NCBI GenBank assembly: GCA_034439755.1
Contig: JAWXAZ010000133.1
Location: 15,020-79,019, forward strand
Source of the DNA: B1 sp034439755
Lineage (GTDB): Bacteria > Bacteroidota > Bacteroidia > UKL13-3
Length of the DNA stretch: 64,000 nucleotides
Direction of reading: 5' to 3'
Shown: positions 35,456-44,855 of the stretch, one piece after another
Layout: the number at the start of each line of letters is the position of its first letter
How positions within the stretch are numbered: the first letter of the stretch is position 1
Program-made: the position numbers and the translations under genes
The notes under the pieces: model-generated
Told to the model about the DNA's origin: nothing
The model's database searches: none
The model's input: the letters and a program-made list of their open reading frames with translations, nothing else

Positions 35456-38386
35456 TTATTGGCCGCCTATTGCCCTGTATCTTTCCATACATTGTTTGGC
35501 AAAATCGGGTTGATTTAATTTATTAAACACTTCTGCCAATTCCAACCATGCTGGTCCCATTTTTGGGTTCAAACCGAGAGCAAGTTGGTAATTATCTGCT
35601 GCTTTTTGCAAGCTTCCAGTGGCATAATAAGATTTTGCTAAATAGTAGTAAACTTCTGGAATGCTAGCATTGTGTTTTACGGCCATTTCTAGCCGCTTTA
35701 TAGCATTTGGATAATCGCCTAAATTGAGATATGCCAACGCACAATAATACCAACTTTCTGTTACATTTTCCTTGTATTGCGTGCTTTTATTAAAAGCTTC
35801 GGTCGCTTTTACAAAGTCCTTATTGTTAAAATATACTAACCCTAAATTGTTATAAGCTGTAAAGTTTTCTGGATAAATTTCAATGGCCTTTTTAAGCATG
35901 ATTTCGGCGCTATCTAACCTGCCTCTATTAATAAGAGAAAAGCCAAGCATGCGCCAGGTTTCTTCGTCTTTAGGGGCGTATTTAACGGCATCTTCAAAGT
36001 AATAAATTGACGAATCAAAGTCTTGTCTGTCTAAGGCCAAATATCCTCTTGGCATGCTATAGTTCTCCCTTTTAATTACTGCTGCCAATGGAATGCCGTC
36101 TGCCTCTACCGTATATACAGTTCCTTTGGGCGGAAACGAACCATTCTGCAACTCGTTTTTTGAAAAGGTACGGGTAGTTAAAATGAGGTAATCCCATGCT
36201 AATTTCTGTTCTTCTGTTTCCCTAGTCCAAACAAAATTAAGTCTTGGATTAATTTGTTTTGCCCAATAAGATGCAGTAGTTGTTTCGTTATTAATTCCAA
36301 TAACCAAGGTGTCTTTTGGATGTTGCTTAGCAATCCATTCTGCTGCTTCGCGACAAGAATTGCTGTAATAATCGGTCTCGTATACGCCATAAGCCCCACT
36401 TAATCCACCCACCAATTCGTTGAAATAGACGTATTCATTTGGGTGATTTTGTGCAATCCAAATGGTAGGTTTGGCAAATAATCCTAACAGAACCAAAGCA
36501 CTTGTTAAAGCAATAGGTTTTGAAAGTGTAAACAAGTAATCAAACGCAACTGCTGCCAATGGAATCAAAAAGGGTAGGATGAACAAATAATGACGCCATC
36601 CATTATAGTAATTGATGTTGCTATATTCGGCATAAAAAATGGGGAAGAAAATCATGAACAACAGCATTAACCAATTACCAATTCCTATTTTCTTCTTCAA
36701 TGGCGATACCAAAACAATGGATAATACAAGGCCAATTATCAAATAAAGCGGATTGCCCATTCCCATAAATTTAAATACGTAATACCAAGGGGCATCTGTA
36801 ATCATGTACATTCTCTTACCATCAAATAACTCCACATTATTGGTGTAAAAGGCATTCTCTGCGGCCTTGGCAAACGCTTGAAACGGATGTTTAATAGGGT
36901 TGTCTAATGCATAAGGCCAAATGGCAATTCCAATAATATACCCAATGATAGCCACTATCAAGAAAATTTTGGCATAAGGTATAATCATCTCTCCAATTTT
37001 TGCTTTCTTTCTTCTAATATTATCTAAGAAACTAACTCCAAGGAACAAACCTAAATAGGCAACAATTAGAAATGCGCCAACACGCGATGCAATGCCTATT
37101 CCGAGACCAAATGCCAACCAAAATAAATCGCGAAATCTGGGCTTTGGCAGACTTCGCATTACCTTAATAATGAAGTAGCCAGCAAAAGCAAATCCTGTTG
37201 CAAAGGGAATATCTGTTGGATTGTTCATGCTATGCCCTAGCCAACCAGGGTTGAAAAACATAAAAAGCAAGGCCATTGATGCGGCTCTCCAACCGGCAAG
37301 TTCAAAGGCAATTAAGGAGGTAAATATGATTCCAATTAGCCCATAAATTGAGTTTATAAAATGCCTGGTTTCATATACCCCTGTCCCAAACCAATTATAG
37401 GCAAAGGCAGATATGGTATTCAATTGCTCGCCATAAAATCTATACGCCTGCCTAATATAATCTGCACTGTTGGTTGGTTCGGCCAAGGCAGCTGTGTCTG
37501 AACCAAAAGTGGTGATGTAATTAAATGCCAATTGGGAATAATCGTTGTGTGCTTTTTCGTCCCACGTGCTACCAAAATCCTGACTCAAAATGGGCATCGA
37601 AAAAATGCATACCATAATCATGGCAAAATATGCCAAGCGATACAAGGGATGATTTCCATCTCTTATATCTGATTTGCTGTACTTTAATTGCCAAAGTGAA
37701 TCCTGAATGAAATATTGATACCTCAATGAAAACACCTGAGACAGCACTTTAATTGGAGAAAATGACGGGATATTGTCTAATGAAATGGCTAGTTCAACCA
37801 GGGTTAAATTGTTTGATTTGGCCAGGTTAAGCGTTTGCAGATAATTGTTTGCACTGGCCAATTTATAGTTGAAAAACCCCTTTAAACTTTCTGTTTTGCC
37901 AAATAATACGCCCGAATTAGCATCTGTTAATTGAACTGAGGTGAATATGCGGGTAAGGCTATTGCTTATTTTGTTGACTAGCGGAACACTTTGCTTACTT
38001 CCTTTTACTTTGCTCTGAGTACCTACATAAAGAGAATTGGCTTGTATTTGTTTTTTGTGTGACTGGAATGTTTGAAGTAAATTTCCAAGTGAATGAATGG
38101 GGTTATAAACGATGATACTTTGTGCGCCAGTTGCACCTTCCAGTAATTGGGAAATATTTTGGTTCAGCCCAATGTTTGAGTCTGTAACTTGAACCACAAT
38201 TTTGCCTTTTTGTGCCCAGTCTAAAATGGTTTTTTCTGTTGGAGCCGCTTTTACCAAACAATGAATTTCAATGTCTTGTTTGGTTTTTGATAGCAATTGA
38301 TGCAATGCGCCCCAAAATGTATGGTCTACATTTCTTGAATCAATAATAACACTTGTTCTGTTGTCGAGTAATGTATTTATTTCCAT
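35456..38386 (-). CDS. Fusion of degenerate GT2, GT-C membrane glycosyltransferase and TPR
   Basis: A 976-residue three-part protein. Residues 1-about 240 look like a worn DPM-type GT2 domain: the position of the DxD acceptor reads YNPIHSLGN and LTRIFTSVQLTDANSGVLFGK recalls the conserved GT2 end. About 250-670 is a polytopic GT-C region of the PMT/ArnT type with the first-loop acidic pair D276-E277 (STWDEKAHNDY). About 770-976 are TPR repeats (ESWYYCALAYLNLGDYPNAIKRLEMAV and similar). It should transfer a sugar from a polyprenyl carrier outside the inner membrane. Adjacent to a true DPM-like GT2 gene that can supply the donor. Protein or lipid target unknown. Confidence 0.75.
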   Translation of the reverse strand: MEINTLLDNRTSVIIDSRNVDHTFWGALHQLLSKTKQDIEIHCLVKAAPTEKTILDWAQKGKIVVQVTDSNIGLNQNISQLLEGATGAQSIIVYNPIHSLGNLLQTFQSHKKQIQANSLYVGTQSKVKGSKQSVPLVNKISNSLTRIFTSVQLTDANSGVLFGKTESLKGFFNYKLASANNYLQTLNLAKSNNLTLVELAISLDNIPSFSPIKVLSQVFSLRYQYFIQDSLWQLKYSKSDIRDGNHPLYRLAYFAMIMVCIFSMPILSQDFGSTWDEKAHNDYSQLAFNYITTFGSDTAALAEPTNSADYIRQAYRFYGEQLNTISAFAYNWFGTGVYETRHFINSIYGLIGIIFTSLIAFELAGWRAASMALLFMFFNPGWLGHSMNNPTDIPFATGFAFAGYFIIKVMRSLPKPRFRDLFWLAFGLGIGIASRVGAFLIVAYLGLFLGVSFLDNIRRKKAKIGEMIIPYAKIFLIVAIIGYIIGIAIWPYALDNPIKHPFQAFAKAAENAFYTNNVELFDGKRMYMITDAPWYYVFKFMGMGNPLYLIIGLVLSIVLVSPLKKKIGIGNWLMLLFMIFFPIFYAEYSNINYYNGWRHYLFILPFLIPLAAVAFDYLFTLSKPIALTSALVLLGLFAKPTIWIAQNHPNEYVYFNELVGGLSGAYGVYETDYYSNSCREAAEWIAKQHPKDTLVIGINNETTTASYWAKQINPRLNFVWTRETEEQKLAWDYLILTTRTFSKNELQNGSFPPKGTVYTVEADGIPLAAVIKRENYSMPRGYLALDRQDFDSSIYYFEDAVKYAPKDEETWRMLGFSLINRGRLDSAEIMLKKAIEIYPENFTAYNNLGLVYFNNKDFVKATEAFNKSTQYKENVTESWYYCALAYLNLGDYPNAIKRLEMAVKHNASIPEVYYYLAKSYYATGSLQKAADNYQLALGLNPKMGPAWLELAEVFNKLNQPDFAKQCMERYRAIGGQ

Positions 38387-38410
38387 TGAATGGGTATTTG
38401 CTATTGTTAT

Positions 38411-38959
38411 TTAAAGACGTTCAAAAACGAATAAATTATTAAGACCAAATTGAAATTTCCCTTTGTGAATTAATTTAAAAAGGGGCGATGAAAAAATGGT
38501 TTCAGTATCTTCTGGTTTGTAACCGTAATGCTCTTCCAGACTCATTCCTTCAATTATCCGTAATTTTAATAAAACCTTTAAAATCTGATCCACCTGAGGT
38601 GATGGAACTGTTATGATTAAGCGCCCTTTTGGCAACAAATAATCGCAACAGTTTTGGGCTAATTTTTTTTGTTCGGTGCTGGGTATGTGTTCAAGAACGG
38701 CTAACAAAGTTATGGCATTAAACTGCATTCCCGATGGACATGCTTCTGGAAAATAGCCTGGAAATAATTCATAAAAATCGGTCGTTACTTTTTCTTTCAA
38801 AGTAGGATCAACACCCACCCCTTTTGAAATATATCCTTTCCAATTTTCAAACATAATGCCATCTACGCTCCCAATATCTAGCACAGAATCGCCCTTATTT
38901 ACGAATTTCTTTGCTTTTTTAATTCTAACCCCTTGAAGGTATTTGTCTATTGCTTTCAT
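38411..38959 (-). CDS. Class I SAM-dependent methyltransferase
   Basis: A 182-residue enzyme with the SAM motif SVLDIGSVDGIMFE, the acidic GVGVDPT and the post-motif ITLLAVLEHIPSTEQKKL and LLPKGRLIITVPSP. The substrate is not evident. It lies 12 nt after the DPM-like GT2 gene and 24 nt before the GT-C fusion, so the three form one operon and the methyltransferase may modify the same glycan or lipid. Confidence 0.85.
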   Translation of the reverse strand: MKAIDKYLQGVRIKKAKKFVNKGDSVLDIGSVDGIMFENWKGYISKGVGVDPTLKEKVTTDFYELFPGYFPEACPSGMQFNAITLLAVLEHIPSTEQKKLAQNCCDYLLPKGRLIITVPSPQVDQILKVLLKLRIIEGMSLEEHYGYKPEDTETIFSSPLFKLIHKGKFQFGLNNLFVFERL

Positions 38960-38971
38960 TTAATATTTAGC

Positions 38972-40138
38972 CTATTTTTTATTAACGCTTAACACGCTAA
39001 GAAGGAAACTCGATAAAATTGTTTGAAGTCCAATGATAATGGCAACCACACTTGGAATAACTATGCGAAGAATTTTAGAATAATCTAACTGACCAAAATG
39101 ACTTTGTTCCCAAACATATATTGAATAAAAGGAGCCTCCCATGCCTGCAAATAAAATGATAATTCCAATAATTAATCCCAATTCCATAGAGACCATTTGA
39201 GCGGCCTTGGTGAGTGAATCTTTTTCAGGCAAAAAGCCTACTTGCACGGCATATGCCCGGGTAAATACGCCAAAACTTACCGCTTGATATCCAACAATTA
39301 TAAATGCACCAGCATATAACAACGTATTGGTATCAAAATAAACTTGGTTAAACATGTCTACCGGTCCTTGAACAATTAGGATGCTCATAATTAAGCCAAG
39401 AATCATCAAAAACAACCCTGGGTATAAAAATAGCCAACGAGGACTATAAATCAATAAAAATCTAAGGTGTCTCCAACCGTCTCTCCAAGTTCTCAAATGT
39501 GGAGGTCTAGACCTACCATCCTTGCGCAGCGTGGTTGGAACTTCTGTTATGTTTAATTTAAAAATAGTGGCTTTCACAACCATTTCACTGGCAAATTCCA
39601 TCCCAGTTGTTTTTAAGTCGAGCAAGCCCACAATATCTTGTCTGAACCCACGCAATCCACAATGGAAATCACCTACAGGGCATTTAAAAAACAAGCGACC
39701 AATGAAGGAAAGAACAGGATTGCCTAAATATCTGTGTAAAAAGGGCATTGCCCCTTCGCCTATGCCGCCTAAAAATCGGTTTCCCATTACCAAATCTTTT
39801 CCATTTCTAAGCTCTGCAATGAATAATCCTAACTCACTAAAATCATAGCTATCATCGCTGTCGCCCATGATTACGTATTTGCCTTTGGCCGTTTCAATTG
39901 CACCCATTAAGGCGCTACCATAGCCTTTTCTTGGAACGGCTACTACCCGAGCGCCAAGGTCTTCAGCCATTTTTTGGGAGCCATCTGTACTGCCATTATC
40001 GCCTATGATTACCTCGCCAGATACGCCATTTTTTTCCATCCATGAAAATGCCTTTTTAATGCAAATTTCTATGGTTTCTGCCTCATTTAAACAAGGCATT
40101 ACGACACTTAATTCTATATTGTTTTCTACGTTGTTCAT
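38972..40138 (-). CDS. Polyprenyl-phosphate glycosyltransferase (DPM1/GtrB-like GT2)
   Basis: A 388-residue GT2 enzyme. LSVVMPCLNEAETIEICI, EVIIGDNGSTDGS and the metal site D93-S-D95-D96 (MGDSDDSYDF) are intact. GNRFLGG, FHCGLRGFRQD and LRKDGRSRPPHLRTWRDGWRHL are DPM-type. Two to four C-terminal membrane spans follow (about 240-385). It makes polyprenyl-phosphate-sugar, the donor for GT-C enzymes such as the neighbouring fusion. First gene of its operon. Confidence 0.9.
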   Translation of the reverse strand: MNNVENNIELSVVMPCLNEAETIEICIKKAFSWMEKNGVSGEVIIGDNGSTDGSQKMAEDLGARVVAVPRKGYGSALMGAIETAKGKYVIMGDSDDSYDFSELGLFIAELRNGKDLVMGNRFLGGIGEGAMPFLHRYLGNPVLSFIGRLFFKCPVGDFHCGLRGFRQDIVGLLDLKTTGMEFASEMVVKATIFKLNITEVPTTLRKDGRSRPPHLRTWRDGWRHLRFLLIYSPRWLFLYPGLFLMILGLIMSILIVQGPVDMFNQVYFDTNTLLYAGAFIIVGYQAVSFGVFTRAYAVQVGFLPEKDSLTKAAQMVSMELGLIIGIIILFAGMGGSFYSIYVWEQSHFGQLDYSKILRIVIPSVVAIIIGLQTILSSFLLSVLSVNKK

Positions 40139-40234
40139 AAATATGCGGAATTGCGAAAATAAATATTTATGGCAGTTCGCCCAATTTACTTCTATAAACT
40201 TTTAAATAATTAAAATGTGTTTAGATGATTTTGT

Positions 40235-41398
40235 TTATTTTTGGTGATTTATAACAGCTTGATTTATAACGGTTTTTAATTCATCAATATTCAGCTTTTT
40301 GTGCGCAGAAATAAAGATGGCGGGATTATTTTCTTTGGCCATCCAAGATTGACTAAGTTGCTTTAAATAGGCCTCCTTGCTTTCCATTGTTTCATCGCCC
40401 ATCATAAAGGGTTCTTTTAGGCAATCTATTTTGTTAAATACTAAAATAATTGTCTTGTTTAAAGCCCCAATTTCTTTTAGGGTTTCGTTAACCACATGAA
40501 TTTGGTTTTCAAAGGTGGCATGACTAACATCCACTACATGCAACAAAATATCCGCCTCCCTAATTTCATCGAGTGTAGATTTAAAACATTCTACCAATTG
40601 ATGTGGCAGTTTTCTGATAAATCCAACCGTATCCGTTAATAGAAAAGAAGCCTCCGGCCAATCAACCTTTCTTACCGTACTATCTAAGGTTGCGAATAAT
40701 TTATCCTCCGCAAAAACATCACTTTTGGCAAGCAAATTCATCAAGGTAGATTTGCCCACATTGGTGTATCCCACAAAAGAAATCCTTGTTTTTGTGTCGC
40801 GATTTCTCCTTTGTGTTGCTGCCTGCTTATCTATTACATCCAATCTTTCCTTAAGCTTGGTTACTTTGTTTCTTAAGATACGTCTATCGGTTTCAATTTC
40901 ACTTTCACCAGGACCTTTCATTCCAATTCCGCCCTTATGTTTGCTCAAGTGTGTCCACATTCTTGTTAAGCGAGGAAGCAAATATTGGGTTTGAGCCAAT
41001 TCAACCTGAAATTTGGCTTGCGCACTTTTAGCCCTACTTGCAAAAATATCGAGGATTAGGATACTTCTATCCAATATTTTGCACTTTAAGGTATGTTCTA
41101 AGTTCCTTAATTGTGAGGGACTTAATTCGTCGTCAAATATCACAATATCTATTTCGTGTTCAATAACGTATTCCGAAATTTCCTGTAGCTTTCCCTCCCC
41201 AATAAAGGTTCTGGGATTGGCGTAATTTAGTTTTTGAAGAAACCTTTTTTTTACCAAAGCACCAGCGGTCTGAGCCAAAAACGCCAATTCATCTAAATAT
41301 TCTTCGGCTTGCTCAAGCCGCTGTTGGTAGTTTACCACGCCTACGATAACTGCTTCCTCTTGTTTTTTTGCTGTATCAAATAATTTTGTGCTGCCCAT
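40235..41398 (-). CDS. hflX: Ribosome-associated GTPase HflX
   Basis: A 387-residue GTPase. The N-terminal HflX domain has NPRTFIGEGKLQEI and DIVIFDDELSPSQLRNLE, followed by the coiled GPGESEIETDRR linker. The G domain has the P-loop GYTNVGKSTLMN, LTDTVGFIRKLPHQLVE (G3) and VFNKIDCL (G4). HflX splits stalled 70S ribosomes in stress. Divergent from the gene at 41465. Confidence 0.95.
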   Translation of the reverse strand: MGSTKLFDTAKKQEEAVIVGVVNYQQRLEQAEEYLDELAFLAQTAGALVKKRFLQKLNYANPRTFIGEGKLQEISEYVIEHEIDIVIFDDELSPSQLRNLEHTLKCKILDRSILILDIFASRAKSAQAKFQVELAQTQYLLPRLTRMWTHLSKHKGGIGMKGPGESEIETDRRILRNKVTKLKERLDVIDKQAATQRRNRDTKTRISFVGYTNVGKSTLMNLLAKSDVFAEDKLFATLDSTVRKVDWPEASFLLTDTVGFIRKLPHQLVECFKSTLDEIREADILLHVVDVSHATFENQIHVVNETLKEIGALNKTIILVFNKIDCLKEPFMMGDETMESKEAYLKQLSQSWMAKENNPAIFISAHKKLNIDELKTVINQAVINHQK

Positions 41399-41464
41399 TT
41401 AATTTTCTCCCAAAAAATAGCTAGGAAAAAGTATCTTCGCTTTTTTGAATTATCCTACAAAGAA

Positions 41465-42934
41465 ATGGCATTTCGTTGGTTTTTTTTGTGTTTCCTTTTT
41501 ATCCTGAGTCACAAATTGTTTAGTCAAAATGTGGAATGGGGAAATACGCAAAAAATTAAGTCTAAATCTCAGTATTCACAAGTGGTTGGGGAGTCTCCTT
41601 CTGGAGTTTATGTTTTGAGGTGCAAATCCTCTGATTTTTCTAGAGATGTTATAATAGAAAAATACCGAAATAACCTGTCCTTAGAAATGAGTATTCCTGC
41701 ACCAGTGGCTATTAATGGAAATATTGAAAGGGTGTTATTGGTAAGCAACGAACTGTATATTTTTATCAGTGCAAAAAATACCAATACCGCCAATATCGAC
41801 CTCTTGGTTCAGAAAGTGGATGCCAATTTAAAATCTGTGGGCTTGCCAAATGTAATTTGCAGTTTCCCTGCATCACAATTTATTGAAAAGAGAAAGATTC
41901 AAATTAAAACGTCCTCCAACAAAAAGAATGTGTTGGTTATGTTTTTAACTAAAAGCGCTGCAACAGGAGAGTGTAAGCTCAATTTGTATGGATATAATGA
42001 ATTGGTTCAGCAACAATTTGGAAAGCAATTCACACTAAATGAAAGTCCAGATGAAGTGTTTATCACCAATTTTGAGTTAGACAATACGGGCAATGCATTT
42101 GTGCTAATTGATTTTCCTGCAAAAACAAATAACAAGCAGGTAGATAACCGCGATTTCTTTTTGTATGCCTACTATCCTTCAGAGGATAAAATGTTGGCCT
42201 ATCAATTGGGGAATGACCAAATATTTATTGAGGAATTGGCCATGACCGTGAATAATTTTAACCAAACAATCTCTGTTTTGGGCTTTTATTCGGAAAAAGG
42301 ACAAGATTTGGTTAATGGTTATTTTATGGAGCGCTTTAGCATACCCAAACGAAGCACGGAAGAAAAATATGCCGCACCCATTGAGGTTGAAATCTTGCAA
42401 CAAGTAACTGGCGGCAAGATTGAAAAAAGGAATCCGAATTTAAAAAATTATTTCATCCGAAAAATTATTCCAAGAAGCGATGGTGGGGTGTTTTTGGTGG
42501 CCGAAAAATATTCTAGAATTGAACAGCGCTTTAATTATTATATGAATAATATACCGCAGGAAGGGATTCGTGTTACCTATAATTATGATGATGTTGCCTT
42601 GTTCTCTATAAACAAGGATGGGAGTATCCATTTTGGCGATATGATTCGTAAGCGGCAAAGCTCCATTGGCGATGGAGGGTATATTTCTGGAATCGCAACC
42701 TTACCCACGCAAGACAATATTTTTGTTTTGTACAATTCGGAACTAGATAAGGATGGAAATATTATGGTGCACCTAGTTAATTATCAAGGAAAATCTGATG
42801 AGCGAATTGCGGTTAAATCTAGTAATTTTAGCGTTGCACTTATTCCCAGTGAGTGCAAACAAACTGGTCCCAATACCTTAATTGGTGTAACTATCAGAGA
42901 TAAGCAATTTGCCTTAATTCGTATAACCTTTTAA
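41465..42934 (+). CDS. Hypothetical secreted protein, 489 residues
   Basis: I do not recognise a named family. Signal peptide MAFRWFFLCFLFILSHKLFSQ (1-21), then a body rich in beta-strand patterns suggestive of a propeller (GVYVLRCKSSDFS, NNLSLEMSIPAPV, GGVFLVAEKYSRI, DNIFVLYNSELDKDGNIMVHLVN). No T9SS domain or lipobox, so it should be periplasmic. A TATCTTCG -7 element lies at 41432-41439. It precedes DUF6427 by 10 nt and is probably co-transcribed. Confidence 0.65.
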   Translation: MAFRWFFLCFLFILSHKLFSQNVEWGNTQKIKSKSQYSQVVGESPSGVYVLRCKSSDFSRDVIIEKYRNNLSLEMSIPAPVAINGNIERVLLVSNELYIFISAKNTNTANIDLLVQKVDANLKSVGLPNVICSFPASQFIEKRKIQIKTSSNKKNVLVMFLTKSAATGECKLNLYGYNELVQQQFGKQFTLNESPDEVFITNFELDNTGNAFVLIDFPAKTNNKQVDNRDFFLYAYYPSEDKMLAYQLGNDQIFIEELAMTVNNFNQTISVLGFYSEKGQDLVNGYFMERFSIPKRSTEEKYAAPIEVEILQQVTGGKIEKRNPNLKNYFIRKIIPRSDGGVFLVAEKYSRIEQRFNYYMNNIPQEGIRVTYNYDDVALFSINKDGSIHFGDMIRKRQSSIGDGGYISGIATLPTQDNIFVLYNSELDKDGNIMVHLVNYQGKSDERIAVKSSNFSVALIPSECKQTGPNTLIGVTIRDKQFALIRITF

Positions 42935-42944
42935 TTGATAGGCT

Positions 42945-43931
42945 TTGTTAGGAATTTTTAGATCTAATACCCTTTTTTCAATTGCTGGTTTGGTTATTTT
43001 TACCATACTGATAAGATTTGCTATTTTTATAGTTCCAACGCCAATTGAACCAGAATTAAATACACCCTTTTCTTTGCTCATATTTGATTGGCTAAAAAAC
43101 CATCAATTGTTCACTAACCAGAACATGATTTTGGCTATCATTGTTGTTTTTCTTCAAGGTTTGCTCGTTAATTATATTAGCAGCGAACACGATATTATCT
43201 ATAAAGGAAGTGTTTTACCTGGTTTGTTTTATATTTTGCTTAACAGTATTTATCCAGAGCAATTGCAACTTTCGCCTCAATTGCTAGCAAATACCTTTAT
43301 CATTCTTTTGTTGAATCGCTTATGCTATTTATACGAATCTCAAAGACCTTTGTTTTTGGTTTTTGATGCCAGTGTTTTGCTGGGATTGGGTTTACTCCTA
43401 GATTATGATTTGATCCTATATCTGCCATTTATTTTGATAAGCGTATTGTACATGACAGCGTTTAATATTAGGTATTTGCTTGTGCCCTTGTTCGGAATAT
43501 TATTACCTGCATATTTTTTGGGTATTGCATTCTTTCTGTTCGACCATTTAAATGATTTTATAAAATCGTTGGAAAATTCGCTCACTAAAAATTATTTTAA
43601 TCCAATAGGAATTACCTTTGTTGAAGGTATAATTTGGTTGATTCTCATTCCCGTTTTTGTGTTTTCTACGATAGAGCTTCAATTAAACTTTTTAAGGAAT
43701 AAGGTTAAAACGCGAAGAATACAATTGATTATCCTTGTGATGCTCCTGTTTGGGGTAGTTCTAGTTTTTGCAGAAAATCAAGGTTTCGTGTTTGGCTTAA
43801 GTTTTTTAAGTGTCACATTGTCTATGATTATGGCTAATTATTTTATTCGACCAAAACGAAAGGTCTTAAAAGATGTTTTATTCTTTGCTATGGTAATTTG
43901 TATCTGCTATTATCAATATTTTAACCATTAA
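42945..43931 (+). CDS. DUF6427 family membrane protein
   Basis: A 328-residue protein with about 10 hydrophobic spans. The N-terminus LGIFRSNTLFSIAGLVIFTILIRF fits DUF6427, a Bacteroidota membrane family related to gliding/envelope gene sets; the function is unknown. The start is TTG 42945; no ATG exists in frame before the first span. It lies between the unknown secreted protein and the YdcF-like gene in one run. Confidence 0.75.
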   Translation: MLGIFRSNTLFSIAGLVIFTILIRFAIFIVPTPIEPELNTPFSLLIFDWLKNHQLFTNQNMILAIIVVFLQGLLVNYISSEHDIIYKGSVLPGLFYILLNSIYPEQLQLSPQLLANTFIILLLNRLCYLYESQRPLFLVFDASVLLGLGLLLDYDLILYLPFILISVLYMTAFNIRYLLVPLFGILLPAYFLGIAFFLFDHLNDFIKSLENSLTKNYFNPIGITFVEGIIWLILIPVFVFSTIELQLNFLRNKVKTRRIQLIILVMLLFGVVLVFAENQGFVFGLSFLSVTLSMIMANYFIRPKRKVLKDVLFFAMVICICYYQYFNH

Positions 43932-43936
43932 TAAGC

Positions 43937-44701
43937 ATGTTTTATTTTTTATCAAAAGTACTGTTTGCCCTTATTGCACCTGTTAGTAGCATAATCTTAT
44001 TATTCGTTATTTATTTTATCACCAAAATAAAGAGCTATTTATATTGGGGTGTAGGCTTGCTCATTTTTTTTACCAATCCTTGGATTGCGCAAAACATGAT
44101 GGCATGGTATGAAGTTGAACCTATTGCCCTTTCTAAAAAAAATCAATATGATGCCATCATTATTCCGTCGGGATTTGTGGTAAACTATTCTGTTAATGGT
44201 CAAAATAGAACCAATTTTAGTGATGGCAATGACCGGATGTTGCAGGCCATAGATTTGTTTAAAAGAGGCATTGCTCCTAAAATAATTTATACCGGCGGCT
44301 CAGATACTATTTTTAGCGATTATGAGCCAGAAGCGAAATTAGGTAAGGCTTTTTTGGTTAAATGTGGCATTCCCGATTCTTGCATTTGGATTGAAACGGT
44401 TTCTGTAAATACCTATCAAAACGCCGCCTTTACTGCAAAAATGTTGCAAAAACGGGATGCTAATTGGGGTCAAAAAAAGTATTTGTTGTGTACCGCAGGA
44501 TTTCACATGCGGCGGGCTATGGCTTGTTTTGAAAAGCAAGGTTTCAAGGTAGATGCATATAGCACAGATATAAGAAGCATAAGAAGCAAGGATACTGTCT
44601 TAAACACCCTACTTCCCAATTATGGAGGCTTGCAAATCTGGACATATTTAATTAAAGAGTGGATTGGTTTGGCGGTATATCAAATGAAAGGCTATATATA
44701 A
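43937..44701 (+). CDS. YdcF/ElyC family DUF218 membrane protein
   Basis: A 254-residue protein with two N-terminal membrane spans and a DUF218 domain: YDAIIIPSGFV, RMLQAIDLFKRGIAPKIIYTGG, SVNTYQNAAFTAKML and LLCTAGFHMRRAMACFEKQG. ElyC/SanA-type proteins affect envelope integrity and lipid-carrier use. 5 nt after DUF6427. Confidence 0.88.
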   Translation: MFYFLSKVLFALIAPVSSIILLFVIYFITKIKSYLYWGVGLLIFFTNPWIAQNMMAWYEVEPIALSKKNQYDAIIIPSGFVVNYSVNGQNRTNFSDGNDRMLQAIDLFKRGIAPKIIYTGGSDTIFSDYEPEAKLGKAFLVKCGIPDSCIWIETVSVNTYQNAAFTAKMLQKRDANWGQKKYLLCTAGFHMRRAMACFEKQGFKVDAYSTDIRSIRSKDTVLNTLLPNYGGLQIWTYLIKEWIGLAVYQMKGYI

Positions 44702-44855
44702 AAGAATTAGGCAATTACTTAAATATAAAGTTATTGCTTTGATTCAATTTCATTAATTTTGTCTCGGGATTAAATGAATTAGTAATAGCAAATATTGGCA
44801 GTTTTTGCCGCTATTTTATGCATGAATAATCCTTTCATAAGTGAGAATTTAGGGT

